Positions 25,901 to 35,808 of a stretch of DNA of 64,000 nucleotides are shown here, piece after piece; the first letter of the stretch is position 1; each line of letters begins with the position of its first letter. The stretch lies in the NCBI RefSeq assembly GCF_014851395.1, contig NW_024043372.1:20878977-20942976 (forward strand). Reading direction: 5' to 3'. The notes below the pieces were generated by a model. The model saw nothing but the letters and a program-made list of their open reading frames with translations. It searched no databases and was not told the DNA's origin. Source of the stretch: Micropterus salmoides (Eukaryota; Chordata; Actinopteri; Centrarchiformes; Centrarchidae). The position numbers and the translations under genes were made by a program.

Positions 25901-28900
25901 CTACTCTGTTACCTGCAATGCTCACACACCCTTGGGACGAAGTGCTACGTGATGTGACCCATATTCACTTACAGCAGAGAGAGCGGGAGATTGCAAGGGT
26001 GGAGCAGCAGAGCTATAGGTGGAGCATTTACAGCTATATGCATATATGTATGTGCAATATCTATCTACGGTATCAATCTTACGTACGGTATCAAGCCATT
26101 CCTCCATCTAGCATCATAGTCTCCTAAAAATTATGCTCATATCCAACTCATTTGCAATATCTTTTGTAGGAAAAATAATGCTGGCTGAAACATGAAATAT
26201 CTCAACAACTAATGGATGGATTGGCACAAAATTTTGTACAGACACTCATGTTCCCCAGTGGATAAAATCCAGTTACTTTGGTGATGCCCTGACTTTTCCT
26301 CTAGGACCATTGTGAGGTTCAAATTAAATGTTGGACGGATTATCATGATTTTGGTTCAGACATTCACGTCCCTCCCAGGATCAACAGTAATAACATTTTT
26401 ATTTGTCCAATACTTTGGTTTATGACTAAATACCTGTACTGACATTCCCATCAGTCTCAGCATCACTTTGTGGTTAGTGCTACTTGGCGAAGTTAGCGTT
26501 TTAGAAGACTAAGCCAACATGGTAAACATGAGAAACATATTCCCTACTAAACATCAGCTTGTTAGCATGGTCATTTTGAGCACGTTAACATACTGACGTT
26601 AGCATTTAACTCAATACAGCTCTGTTCAGTGTCATGGAGCCGATAGCATCGCTGTTGACTGTTGATCTTGGTATTGAATTATTGACAACACAAACGAATG
26701 TTATGGACTCTGCCCTCCTCAACACGTGTTTTAACCAAGTGTCTGGACATTTCATTTATTTTCACACAACTAAAGCGTGTTGAACATTTTATGGTCATAT
26801 TTAGGCAACTCAAAGCACTTGGCTCAGGCTTTTTAAATATTTAACCAAAAAACAAGTAATGCTGAAACGATTAGTCGATCAACAGAAAACTGATCGGCAG
26901 CAGACAACAATATTAGTTATTCATGAAGCAAATGTTCCAAAATGTGAGGATTTGCTGCTCTTGTTTTAGATCCCTGTAAATAGATTATATTTGGGTTTTG
27001 AACTGTTGGTCGAACAAAATAAGCCATTTGAATTGTTCCCACTGAGCTTCATTTAACTTTTTTTGTGGTTCTCAAATATTTCCTTTCATGTCTCCCTTTG
27101 GAAGTCAAAACTAACCAATTTAAACATTATCTAGAACATCAACAGGGTGTCATATGTGTTTCTCACAAATTACTGTGACGTTACTACTGTAAAATACTAC
27201 AAGTTTATCAAACGCAGAGACACAAAAGACACAAGGCTCTCCCTCTCCATTGACAGTGGACTTGAGAGCATAACATGCTCAGTGAGCATCACCATTTTCC
27301 TTTCCTTCCCTGTTAAAACTCCACAAACAATTACATTTTATCTAGTTCAATAAATAAATCTTTCCACATTTTCCACTCGATTAATCCATTAAATGAAAAA
27401 AAAAATACAGATTAATTGCTTAATCGCTTTCGATTAATCGAAATGTCATGTTTCCCTAATCTTAACCAACTGTTTTGCTACTCTAAACCTACAAACATCA
27501 GGAAAACAGAATGAAAATTCCAACTGTCAGTATCAAAGTCCTGCTTTGCGAAGTATAAGGATGTCACACTTCCTGGATCAGGAAAAAAACATTGCCAGTA
27601 AATGTTATCCAGGCTGCACTTACATTTCCTCCATAATGTTCTTGGAGAGCAAATTAGTAGTACATATTATGTTGAAGTCAGGGTTGCCATCTATCTATCT
27701 ATCTATCTGAAGAAACATAAGGCAAAGACAAACGGAAGGAAAGAGTCAAGACAGAAGGGGTGGGAGTAAAAAGGGTGAAGAGGGCGAAGGGGAATAAATC
27801 GTCACTGCTGCAGTATTAATTCTTAATTGGAAAGAGATGCTGTTCTTCAGCGTAGCGATTCTGCTTCATTTAGCTTACATGAAGAGACCCAGGGCAGAGG
27901 GCTATGTAGCTGTTTCAGAGCACTCAGCAGAAAAATAAGCGGAAAGGAGGAGGAGGAGGAGAAGGAGGAGGAGAAAGCAGCAGCAATACCCTACTTGAAA
28001 TAATCCAATTCATCATAAAACACATACAAACACCCACACCTCCCTGATATATAGACCCCTTTCCTAATTGGTAAATACACCTCAGATCTCCAGTTGTGAT
28101 TGGCCAGAAAGCCTTCACTGTTTGCCCCGAAGATGAGTGGACCATCTGGCTTGTTCCTCCCTCCAGAGCAGCCTGATTGCAGAGCCTGGAGGTGGGCCCA
28201 GATAACTGTAGTCTCAAGTTAAGTGCCAGCTGTACTTAACAGTAACGGGTTAAAGGTTGGGAATTAACAACTAAGCACAGTATCGATGAAAATAGAGAGA
28301 AAACGTCGCCTTCATCAGGAATTCACAGTAAAACCACTCCTTTCTTATTCTGTGCAACGTGGAAGTCCTAGAGACCAATGGACTACTGAGCATGCAGCAC
28401 TACTAGAAGCTGTTACTGTACTGTGTTTCACCAAATAAAGAAATGTTCTGCTCTTCACTTGAAAGCCTGCCTGGAAAAATCTAGTACTGGAGCACAAGAA
28501 CAGTAGGGGGGAATGGTGAAAAAAAAGAAGCTCTTTTCAGTTTTACAACAACTGCACAGACTTAATGTTGCCTGTCTAACACAGAGCCGCTGACTGCTTT
28601 AACTAATGAAAGTCATGAACAGCCATACCTATGATGCCAATACTTAGAAGTAAAAGTGTCACAATGGAAACATCTCTTTAAAAAATGTGGATGTGAATAA
28701 AAAAAAAGAAAACATTTTGATTAATAAGAGTAATTTTACATTAAATAAACAGACATCTGATTTGAGGAAAGAGATCTATAGCTTTCAGTTTTCAGATAAT
28801 TCAAAAATGAAGGCTATAATAATCATATGGTAATGGAGAGGCTTAATTGTCACAATAATGGACATTTTGCTTGATAAAAAAGGCCAACTTGATAATTAAA

Positions 28901-29317
28901 AAAACATGAATGAAGTCTTGCGAAATGTCATTGTTCATATATAAATATCCCTGTAAATGATCTGCATAGCTTTCCTTTGCATGCCCAGTCATACTGTGGA
29001 TTACACCTTACAGAGCACTGAGCTTTAAATACCCAGCATTTACATTGATGCAATCACCAACGCTGTCAAATTATGTAACAGCAGAAAAATAAAACAGGAT
29101 GCCTGAAGTCTCTTCCTGACACCACAGCTTGAGTGGACAAGCCCAAAGTTGTCTCCTATCAGAGCCCCGCTATGTTTTCAGTCAGGGGAGCCGCTACTTA
29201 CGTGTACTGCTGGGGGAATGTGAGCCCTGCTGCTCCAGGCCACGATGCGCTGAAAATCAAGATAATCTGGATAGATACCAAGCAGACGATGCTGCAAGAC
29301 CTTTTGCCTATCGCCAT
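2069..29317 (-). CDS. cacna2d2: Voltage-gated calcium channel alpha-2/delta-2 subunit, 5' half (exons 1-20)
   Basis: Extracellular auxiliary subunit of high-voltage-activated calcium channels; the family raises channel surface density and is GPI-anchored outside the cell. Twenty exons with matching phases encode about 585 residues of the roughly 1,100 usual for the family. The order is signal peptide (residues 1 to ~31), N-terminal helical region (~40-125), VWA_N region (~130-250), VWA domain (~260-440), and start of the Cache region (~450-585). The mature N-terminus TFPQQYT resembles alpha-2/delta-2 rather than delta-1, hence the name; the teleost a or b copy cannot be decided. Exon positions are given in the group entries that follow. 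The 3' half, including the delta peptide and anchor, is outside the window. Intron 1 is about 8.7 kb. Introns 6 and 20 use GC donors. Confidence 0.96.
3390..3605 (+). repeat. Dispersed fish repeat
   Basis: Text ggacgtttgtgccaaatttg, cgtttctgagatattgcg and cagtgcagaggcataa matches a widespread teleost repeat seen as sense-strand copies in many genomes. It lies in cacna2d2 intron 18. Confidence 0.5.
4010..4150. repeat. Partial foldback MITE-like copy filling a short intron
   Basis: Contains gatgataccataaatcc, aggttagctgagc, ccaggaagtcgctgc and gcacataaccca, parts of both arms of the same family. It occupies much of the 360-base intron between cacna2d2 exons 16 and 17. Confidence 0.45.
4873..4914. 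repeat. (AG)n microsatellite
   Basis: About 20 AG units, starting some 40 bases upstream of the acceptor of cacna2d2 exon 14. On the transcribed strand this is (CT)n and acts as an extreme polypyrimidine tract. Confidence 0.95.
6212..9090 (-). CDS. cacna2d2: cacna2d2 exons 9-13 (von Willebrand factor A domain)
   Basis: Exon 9 is 9090-9040, exon 10 is 7020-6921, exon 11 is 6815-6648, exon 12 is 6525-6415 and exon 13 is 6290-6212. They encode ASSPKDMVILVD, then VSGSVSGLTLKLIK, NVRNKKIFKDAVQQM, NKIIMLFTDGGEDRAQ and [20 protein letters not shown]. The metal-site motif DxSxS is complete (D265, S267, S269) and TDGG carries D373; the family needs this site for channel trafficking. Residue 299 is Arg (VARFNEKAE) where human alpha-2/delta-2 has Ser. 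The exon 12 donor (gttggt) is weak but is the only one that keeps the frame. Confidence 0.95.
7972..8167 (+). mobile_element. tRNA-derived SINE
   Basis: Full-length-looking SINE in cacna2d2 intron 9. It shows a tRNA-like head with degenerate A box (gtggataagac) and B box (gggtacgaatcc), then a body with gagcaagacacttaaccc and cagaggtgtgcgacctctg, the tail segment aaagcgtcagctaaatg, and an (aaat)n end. This family is common in teleosts. It is not a functional tRNA gene because no cloverleaf can be completed. Confidence 0.75.
8330..8510. repeat. Partial foldback MITE-like copy
   Basis: Carries aaggtaacaaaatccaccta and aacacctctaaagctaac, one arm of the family seen at 11480-11900. It lies in cacna2d2 intron 9, close to the SINE. 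Confidence 0.5.
9177..9709 (-). CDS. cacna2d2: cacna2d2 exons 6-8 (VWA_N region, drug-binding arginines)
   Basis: Exon 6 is 9709-9574, exon 7 is 9499-9368 and exon 8 is 9234-9177. They read through IPTDIYKG, VILNELNWTQALEKVF, LLWQAFGSATGVTRYYP and KIDLYDVRRRPW. The triple arginine at residues ~245-247 is the family motif whose third Arg in mammalian alpha-2/delta-1 is central to gabapentin binding, so the binding element is kept. Intron 6 begins with GC, not GT (9573-9572). The Trp codon is split TG|G between exons 8 and 9. Confidence 0.94.
9873..14959 (-). CDS. cacna2d2: cacna2d2 exons 3-5 (N-terminal helical region)
   Basis: Exon 3 is 14959-14843 (39 codons, starts IYNEERRHFK), exon 4 is 14462-14403 (20 codons, KLASEAERLQREHLWQDGIK) and exon 5 is 9917-9873 (15 codons, ELDMAYYDSKAELDY). 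All three are phase 0 at both ends. Donors are gtgagt, gtaaag and gtgagt. They encode residues 67-140, the charged helical stretch before the VWA_N region. The intron between exons 4 and 5 is about 4.5 kb and repeat-rich. Confidence 0.93.
11480..11900. mobile_element. Foldback MITE-like element
   Basis: Palindromic: ctctacacaaaggtaacaaa near 11615 pairs with tttgttacctttggtaac near 11778, and gttagcttagcttagca and gtttccccctgtttccag lie on the two sides. It belongs to an abundant percomorph repeat; other copies in this window are at 4010-4150 and 8330-8510. Confidence 0.6.
12640..13440 (+). repeat. Pyrimidine-rich dispersed repeat
   Basis: About 800 bases rich in T and CT words (tcctgtttt, tagttccttg), ending attaaatattgaactgaacg then gtcctgcgtttgggtcctc. 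A related end (cattgaactgcacc, ctgcatttgggtccaa) occurs at 1290-1350. It looks like 3' parts of a retroelement, family unknown; open frames inside are not genes. Confidence 0.4.
15310..16320 (+). repeat. Fish dispersed repeat (gggcccgagca type) with internal direct repeat
   Basis: Begins attagggcccgagcacaaac. Segments starting 15561 and 16131 are near-identical for about 60 bases (gatcaactctttgccatgac onward) and similar for about 130 more, ending in agcgcca and caggaagt. It lies in cacna2d2 intron 2. Confidence 0.6.
15885..15957 (-). repeat. Inverse copy of the aatcag-type repeat
   Basis: Contains caaattcctcgtatgtgtac and the reverse head gattctgatt. It sits between the two direct-repeat halves of the 15310-16320 element, and may have inserted there. 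Confidence 0.55.
20024..20090 (+). repeat. Partial aatcag-type repeat
   Basis: Text cctttattgtcattgtacatg and acgagattcagtgtgc matches the 3' region of a common fish short retroposon family; only a fragment remains. Confidence 0.4.
20458..20539 (-). CDS. cacna2d2: cacna2d2 exon 2
   Basis: This 82-base exon (one base plus 27 codons) has an AG acceptor at 20541-20540 and a gtgagt donor at 20457. It reads IMHWARRIEQEIDRVF, the conserved amphipathic segment just after the signal peptide in alpha-2/delta proteins. It sits alone between an 8.7 kb intron on its 5' side and a 5.5 kb intron on its 3' side. Confidence 0.93.
22401..23054. mobile_element. Non-autonomous DNA transposon with short TIRs
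   Basis: Left end gtgcaatgtgtaagaattat (22401-22420) and right end ataaattcttacacactg (23037-23054) are imperfect inverted repeats. The interior contains a GC-rich block (22540-22760) unlike the AT-rich flanks and no transposase. The whole lies in cacna2d2 intron 1. The superfamily was not determined. Confidence 0.5.
26185..26660 (+). repeat. Dispersed fish repeat
   Basis: Contains two similar modules: tatctcaacaactaatggat with gacactcatgttccccag, and acggattatcatgatttt with gacattcacgtccctcc. It ends in a segment rich in gttagca words. The pattern matches a common percomorph repeat. It lies in cacna2d2 intron 1. Confidence 0.5.
26855..27445 (+). repeat. MITE-like repeat with gattaatcg ends
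   Basis: Starts ctgaaacgattagtcgatc and ends ttgcttaatcgctttcgatt, giving inverted ends around tgtgaggatttgctgctc and ttggtcgaacaaaataagcc. Fragments of the same family appear at about 19045-19140 and 10040-10130. Confidence 0.5.
27688..27709. repeat. (ATCT)n microsatellite
   Basis: Five to six ATCT units in cacna2d2 intron 1. Confidence 0.9.
29202..29317 (-). CDS. cacna2d2: cacna2d2 exon 1 (start codon, signal peptide)
   Basis: The ATG at 29317-29315 opens 38 codons plus two bases. A basic start (MAIGKRS) is followed by a hydrophobic core of about 17 residues and then the mature start TFPQQYT, as expected for a secreted alpha-2/delta protein. A strong donor (gtaagt) follows at 29201. A second ATG at 29324 is in another frame and is not used. 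The codon split AC|G matches the family, and exon 2 supplies the G. Confidence 0.93.
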
Positions 29318-29720
29318 TTTCCATTAACAATTCTCGTCACGGGGTTTCGGTGCGTGAAAGAAGCGCTCCTGACTGTCTCCGGGGGCATAAAGAGAGCTAG
29401 TGTGAACGTCCGGCTCGGTTTCCTGACAGGTTCATGTCGGTTTGCGTTGTCAAGTGGACGCGGAGGAGGCTGGCACTGGCCGTGAAGACATCGCGGACGG
29501 TGGGAGATGCACTAATGCAGCTGCCAAGACACTGCAGTCTGTCCTCCTGCTCCCACATACACCACCACCACCGACAACACCACACACAGGCCGGCGCGTT
29601 CACGGCTGCTCTCTCTCTCTCATCAGCAACAGCAGCTCGAGGAGCCGCGCGCGTTCACGCTCACCAGGCAACAGAGCAGTAGCAGAAGAATCTAGTTTGG
29701 CTTTATTTATCTCCGCAGAG
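29318..29720 (-). promoter_or_regulatory. cacna2d2 5' UTR and probable promoter area
   Basis: The 400 bases upstream of the cacna2d2 start are clearly richer in G, C and CpG than the AT-rich surroundings (for example around 29440-29490 and 29580-29670). They include a short (CT)n tract near 29607-29620 and a CACGTG E-box near 29722. No TATA box stands out, so the exact start of transcription cannot be placed. Open frames here on the plus strand are by-products of the GC content. Confidence 0.45.
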
Positions 29721-30536
29721 CCACGTGGGATTTGTCATCGGCATATATTTAGTTTTTATACAAGACAGACCGCTCATCCTCTGTACTGTAGGCCAACTGG
29801 ACGCAAGTAGGCTACTAAAGGGTCCCTGAACGCATCACAATTAGGAAACTGTTCAACACTAACACATCCACTTTCTTGTAAATTATTAATGATTTACAGT
29901 TATAGTTGTACAATACAGACCATCATCCATCACTGCAAAATATAAATCCTGCATATAGGCACTGTAACTTAGCTATGTAGCGACCCAATTCATGTATTTG
30001 CATTCAGTGTGTACCCATTTGCATTATGTGTTCCATTTACAGAAACACTGTAGCCTATGTTGTTGGTCATTGTTAATTTCTATATATAGGATAATCATAT
30101 AGCCTATACCTATTTCCCCCCTATTTCTATGTACAGCTCTATGCTTATTTGTGCTAATCTTAGTCCAGTCCTGTTTGTTGCTTGTTGTTTTTATGTCTAT
30201 TTCTGTCTTCCCTTTAAATTGTTCTCCGAACTGTGTGTAAGTGTTTTCAGAGCAACTTAAAACTGGAATCACATTTCTTGAATGTGTAGGCCTACACATA
30301 CTATAATAGCCAGCCAATAAAGCTGGTTCTACTTATGATGCTGAACTGCAGGCCTCCATCCCCCAAGAGTCACGTGTTCAGAACAAGTCACCTGGTTTTG
30401 GTAATGTAAATAATATACCCACTTTACAGATTAAAATTGTTCATAAAACCATCATATGATGCACTTATGAAATACAATTGTTATTGAAAGGACCTATTGA
30501 GATCAGAGCCTCTTTTTGAGGTGACTGTTAATGTTT

Positions 30537-30775
30537 CAGAATCAGAATCAGAATCAGTTTTATTGCCAGGTATGTGTACACATACAAGGAATTTGACTCA
30601 GGATTGTACAATCCTCACGATGTGCTCATACAATAATACAATAACACAATAATAAAATCAAACACAGGTTATAGTATAGAGAACACGAATGTACACACGA
30701 TAAACAAAAACAATTTAGACAGATTGGCAAATAGCGCAGTGAGCAGAGTGCAAAGGATGCAGGAATACATTCTTA
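30537..30775 (+). mobile_element. Short retroposon-like repeat (aatcagaatcag head)
   Basis: Starts with the repeated hexamer cagaat, then ttttattgccaggtatg and tgtacacatacaaggaattt. The same text recurs in inverse orientation at about 15885-15957 and in part at 60978-61005, and a related form (cctttattgtcattgtac) lies at 20024-20075. It is a dispersed fish repeat; the family name is not certain. Confidence 0.6.
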
Positions 30776-33700
30776 TTTAAGTAAATTAATTATTTCTTGT
30801 TAACATTTTGAGTATCTACCAACCAAATCCAATTATGTTTTTGTTTATTTTTCATTCTGATTACGGCTATACAAAATACTGAGACTACAGTCACATTTCA
30901 TTAAAATACAATAGGATTAGTAAAGCTATTCAAATCAGTTTGACAGCGGAGTAGCTCTGCTTTAAGAAAATATAACATGCATTTTAGGCTTTTATGATGG
31001 TTTTAATATTATGTATTATGTCCTGCAGTATTATGTTTATTACAGTATATGTGGAGGGGAGTGTCAGTGTGTATGTGTTATTGTTGCAGGAAGCGTCAGA
31101 CAGGAGTCAGACAGGCTGTCTTCATCTCCATTCTGAATGAAATACATTCAGGTTCAAATGAACCAACAGCAGCAGTTTAGTCCTGCAGACTTACAGTGAA
31201 GCAATCTGAAGGTACACTGGCATTCTTGATTGCAACAAAATGAGAAAACTATTTAATTACTTACACGGCTGGATCACCAGATGGTCAAACCAAGCCCCAA
31301 AACTGACAAAATGCAGCAAAAGCTAATTACCAGTACCAGAAGAAAATATAACTGAAAATATCGATAAATAACACTGACAATTAAATAATTAAAATCAAGT
31401 GTAAAAATAACTACAAAGCTTTGTAATTTCCTTTAAGCTCTAATCATTCCGGGTTTTTTTTTCCTTTACCAACAATCCGTTGATAAAATAAATGAAAATG
31501 TAATTTATTTAACTCTTCTAATTACCTTTCATTAGCTCATTTTATTTTTCAGCTCTCATCAATAACTATTATCTATGGATATTCTCACATTCCAAGTCTG
31601 GATAACCAAATAAGGAAAGTGGGCAACTGCCCTGGAGCGATACGCTTCCAAGGGCCCCAAACGTCTCATGTCCACTAATGTGATTCATTGTAATTTGCGC
31701 TGCTGATGTACAATTGCCATAAGATCTCGTGCTGCACACTAATTCTAAGCAGGGTGTGAGTATATAGTGTGTTCACACTGGAAAAGTGTCAAAATAAAGT
31801 ATACTCTAACCAGGTAGCACAAATGAAACGGAAGAGCCACTTCAACTGAAATAAATTGTAATAAATGAGGGGTAGTGGTGATAGCATATCATGACAATTA
31901 GTGATATATACATATAGAAGTAATAATTAGTATGGTTTTGGGTCACTGTTTACTCAGTTTTTCATGGCAAACATTTTGACTTGTCAAAGCTGGAGAAAAC
32001 AGAGATATAACATAAACAATAATGATGCCTCTTTTCTATTTAAGTGTGCCAGAGTAACACCAGGGTTGTGGATCTGGGACATGCAGTCATTGTCATGCAG
32101 TGACATGTCAAAATGTCTGCTTTGCCTTTTGAAGCTGCTATTGTTTGCTATGGGCATTGTGACCTTGGAGGTGACAGGTTCATACACAATGTCAACAGCA
32201 AATTTTACCCCCTGGGGCTCCCTAACAGGTTAATTCCACCATGCGCTCCCCAGAGATGAGCACATAAAGCATGATGGAGCGCCACATGTGAAAATGAGTC
32301 TATTTAACGTGAAAGGTATGAGTGAATACGTAAGTGCATACAGAGTACATTGCTTATTTTTCAGTCCAGTATGGTTCTGAGAGTGTGTAGATAAATCTGT
32401 TATGCTGCATCTGGCATAAATATAGGATATGATGTGCACACAACCACCTTTTTGCATTTTTACATATAAATACATGATAGATTGTATTAAATAATTTAAG
32501 GATTTAAAGACTGTATGGAGATGTACTGTAAAATGTAGAAAAATAGTCAAATCAATTTAATTTATAGAGGCCAGTCACAAATTTGCCTCAAAGTGCCAAA
32601 TGAAACATATTTAGATACATGGCCTAAATAAAAAAACAAAACCAATTGATAAAAATATCAAATCGATGTAAGAGTATATTTCTTTCTTTACTTTATATCA
32701 CTTCCTTGTGATATCGTTGTTTTTTATTTTTGCCCCCCCTTCCTCTTTTCAAGCATGCATTTCATCAACAAACTTTTCTCGCAGCAGACAATTTGAATTG
32801 AGAAACGCAGGTGTAACTAATAACATCAATAACGGCTGCATTCCATTTAGGTGTGACAGAGACTCAGCACTCCTGTTGTGCAGGTTGGCTTTACACCTAA
32901 ATGGAACAGAGGAATTGTGATTGTCATTCGTCACACCTGTGTCTAAAGGGTCTGTTATCTATTTCCCATTTTGCCTACACATTATTATATTTACATATTT
33001 TTACATTTTAGAGCATCATGTCCAGCCTGTGTAATCAAACATCAGTAGTGAATACAGATTACAGAAAATGCAGGAGTGATGAAAGCGGCTGACAACATTC
33101 AGTTGCATATTTAATACTTATACCATTATATGAGTGAAATCTTTGGCTTACTACCGTAATATTACTTTAATACATAGTGGCTCTGAGGGTCGTGCACAAA
33201 CAGAGAATGGAGAAAAGTCTGGCAATGTAAGACCTCAAAATGATGTCACACATACTGAAAGAAAGAAAAAAGAAAATATAGGAAAATGGAGTATAAGATT
33301 AAAACAAGAATGAGAAAACAACATGAGAGTTAAATTTATATCACCTGCTTGGAGGTATTAACCTGTTTTCTAAACTGCTTGAAAAACAATGCTGAAAAAT
33401 AATGTACAGGACAACAAAATGTATTGACCCCATAATAGTGACCGTAGATCTGCAAGCTCTGACAGACATTTAAGTCCCACTTAAGGGAGACTCTTGTGGA
33501 TATTACAACAGGGTTTGGCTGTAATTACCTCTAGAGGACAGTTGTAGTTGCACGGCAGGAGAGCACAGTGCTGAGAAATGCCACTCAGCTGGAGGATTTA
33601 CAGCCTGCGTGTTCCTTCATACACTGCAGCATCTGTGAATATAAACAGCTCTCCCTAGAAGCAAGAAAAACCAGAGAACTGAGACTGAACACTGTGCTGC

Positions 33701-34161
33701 TGAAGATGTAAAATAAAACTGCTCTCAGGGCAGTGAAACGGAAATTGATTTTGTGGAGTAACGGATTAGATTGTCCTTTTTCTCATATATATATATATTA
33801 TAATATTGATGATGATAGGACCACAGCAGGGTGCATGTAGAGAGACTTCAGGAGTCAGGTTAAATCTCCCGACTGACTGAATCCCCACCTCACCTTGTGT
33901 CAGTTATTGAATCTGATCCTCATGAACCCTGAACAAGAGTGAGAGGGAGCAACCGTCGAGGAATTTTCATTCCTTGAGTATTAACCATAGGTATTAACGC
34001 ATGGAAATGACTATGGCCTCAAAATAGAAGGGCCTGGCTGCAATTTTACAGTGGAATTGCTTGTACTTGTACCAAATTCATGAAAAGCTTTCCTGAAACT
34101 GTGAGATGCGGACCTTTTCTGTAATAAACTGTTTAACAGCACCTGTGTTTTTTTTCCACAG

Positions 34162-34505
34162 CCAGGCATTCAGATGCTCAACAGCTCATGACTGCACCTA
34201 TTCTGCCGCCTCTGGGAGGAAGGATGTGGGTTCAGCTTTTAGTCGTCTCCCTGACGGCCCCATGTGTTAATACTGCTGTCATGTCCTGGGGAGAGAGAAG
34301 GCTAATTATCGACTGCTCAGTCTTCCTGCCAGTCCCCCTTGGAGAGCCCTACACTGTTAATTGGACGACAACTCCAAAGGGAGCTGAACTGTGGATGAGA
34401 CCGACCTTTACCTCATGTAAACAGCATTACATATCAAAAGAAATTTTTTATTTTTCATTTCCCCAATTGCGCCTCCATTTCACAACAATACTTCATTATA
34501 TCTGA
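34162..34505 (+). other. Unrecognised plus-strand ORF behind a good splice acceptor
   Basis: A strong acceptor (tgttttttttccacag) ends at about 34161, and the frame then stays open to a stop near 34503. It includes a hydrophobic stretch (MWVQLLVVSLTAPCV) and a Cys to Trp spacing (CSVFLPVPLGEPYTVNW) that could suggest an Ig-like fold, but no family was recognised. No partner exon was identified. It may be chance or a remnant. Confidence 0.15.
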
Positions 34506-35808
34506 ATCAGTTAAGTAAAATTCTCTGAAATAAATGTAAATAACCTCTTGTTAAGACACACTTTAAGCTAGGTGGGTTAAGTGACATTGACCTTACACTT
34601 TGTCTGGTTCAAATAGATTTCAAAGTGCAATTATTTGGGTTTTAACAATATAAAGTTATCATTCTTCTAAATATTAGATATTCGACTATTACAAAAAGAG
34701 ACTACAGGCATGCGAGCAGATCTGTGAAACTACAATTAGGCACAGAGGTTCTTTATACTAAATACATGCCCATAATGATGTGTTTACATGCTGAGGTTTA
34801 GCAGGTATAATGTTCAAAGTCTTATCTGTACAAAATTTAATGACAATCCACACAATAGGTGTTTCAGTCAGGACCAAAGAGGTTGACCCACAAGCTGACA
34901 TTCCCATCCACAGATCCATGTCAGTGGCGTGGATAATTATTTTATTTATTTTATGTTGTATTCAGCCTCTTTGCTTTCTTTACAGCACTACCTGGCTTGC
35001 GCATTGATTACAGCGGAGACAAAATGCATTCATTACATAATGCTTAATGTATGTGGTGTAGCTGGACATCATGACACCCATACATTTTTTTTGGGCTGCA
35101 CTTTGTGATCACTGAGTTTCAGTAGTTTCAATGATGTTTGGACACTTTTATTGATGTAGTTTTGGTAAATGTGATCGCCTGTCCTTGAAGCAGATGGTTG
35201 TCTGGAGGTTAAATGCCTTTGCCGACATCCTCCGCCGTGACAGCACTCTAATCCTGCTGCTCATTCATTGGTTTTAAACTGCACGTCCGTGTGGCATCTG
35301 ACACAGAGTTCTAATTTGTGTACAAGAAAATGTGACCATGAAAGTAATGAACAAATATATTTATTCAAGTGTCCAGTTTCTTAAATAAAATGATATCTGA
35401 GTAATTATAGTTTTAAAATCAAGCTAAATTTGAAAAGTGGCAATGAGTGAGTGACGTCTGATTGTTTATCAAAGTCATCTTCACATTTTAGTAAGTAGAT
35501 ATTTCCATACTAATGGAAAAACAATAGGTGATGTATCTTTAAGACTGCATACACACAGGCACACTCAATCAACACTGCTGACATAGTTAAAAACTGCAGC
35601 AGAACTGAGGAATGCAAAGCTTACTGCGCCTTTATCCTGAGAATAATAAAAACAAAACAAAAAGTCCACGGTACCAAAGGCTAAGTGCTCAGTTTTGGCT
35701 TACGATATACATGTTATTATTCTTTGGTCATGTCCGCAAATTCTTCAAGTTAAATATTCAGATCATCAGAAAAATGTGTTTTAGAGAGGATTAAGAATGA
35801 AGACTTGT

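Larger units (their letters stand above)
20540..29201 (-). other. cacna2d2 intron 1
   Basis: The largest intron seen (8.7 kb), typical of the family. It contains a short repeat tail at 21340-21470 (gcactttgagtggtcgg), the TIR element (22401-23054), a retroelement-like tail at 23960-24005 (tcaatgagacttcctgg), dispersed repeats at 26185-27445, (ATCT)n and a (GGA)n tract at 27940-27975. No additional coding exon was recognised. Confidence 0.6.
29721..35808. other. Gene-poor interval between acy1 and cacna2d2
   Basis: About 6 kb, AT-rich, with the retroposon-like repeat at 30537-30775. A weak plus-strand candidate ORF lies at 34188-34505. The acy1 3' UTR should lie just below 35809 on the minus strand; a possible polyadenylation signal (AATAAA on the minus strand) is near 35358. 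Nothing else is recognised. Confidence 0.5.
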
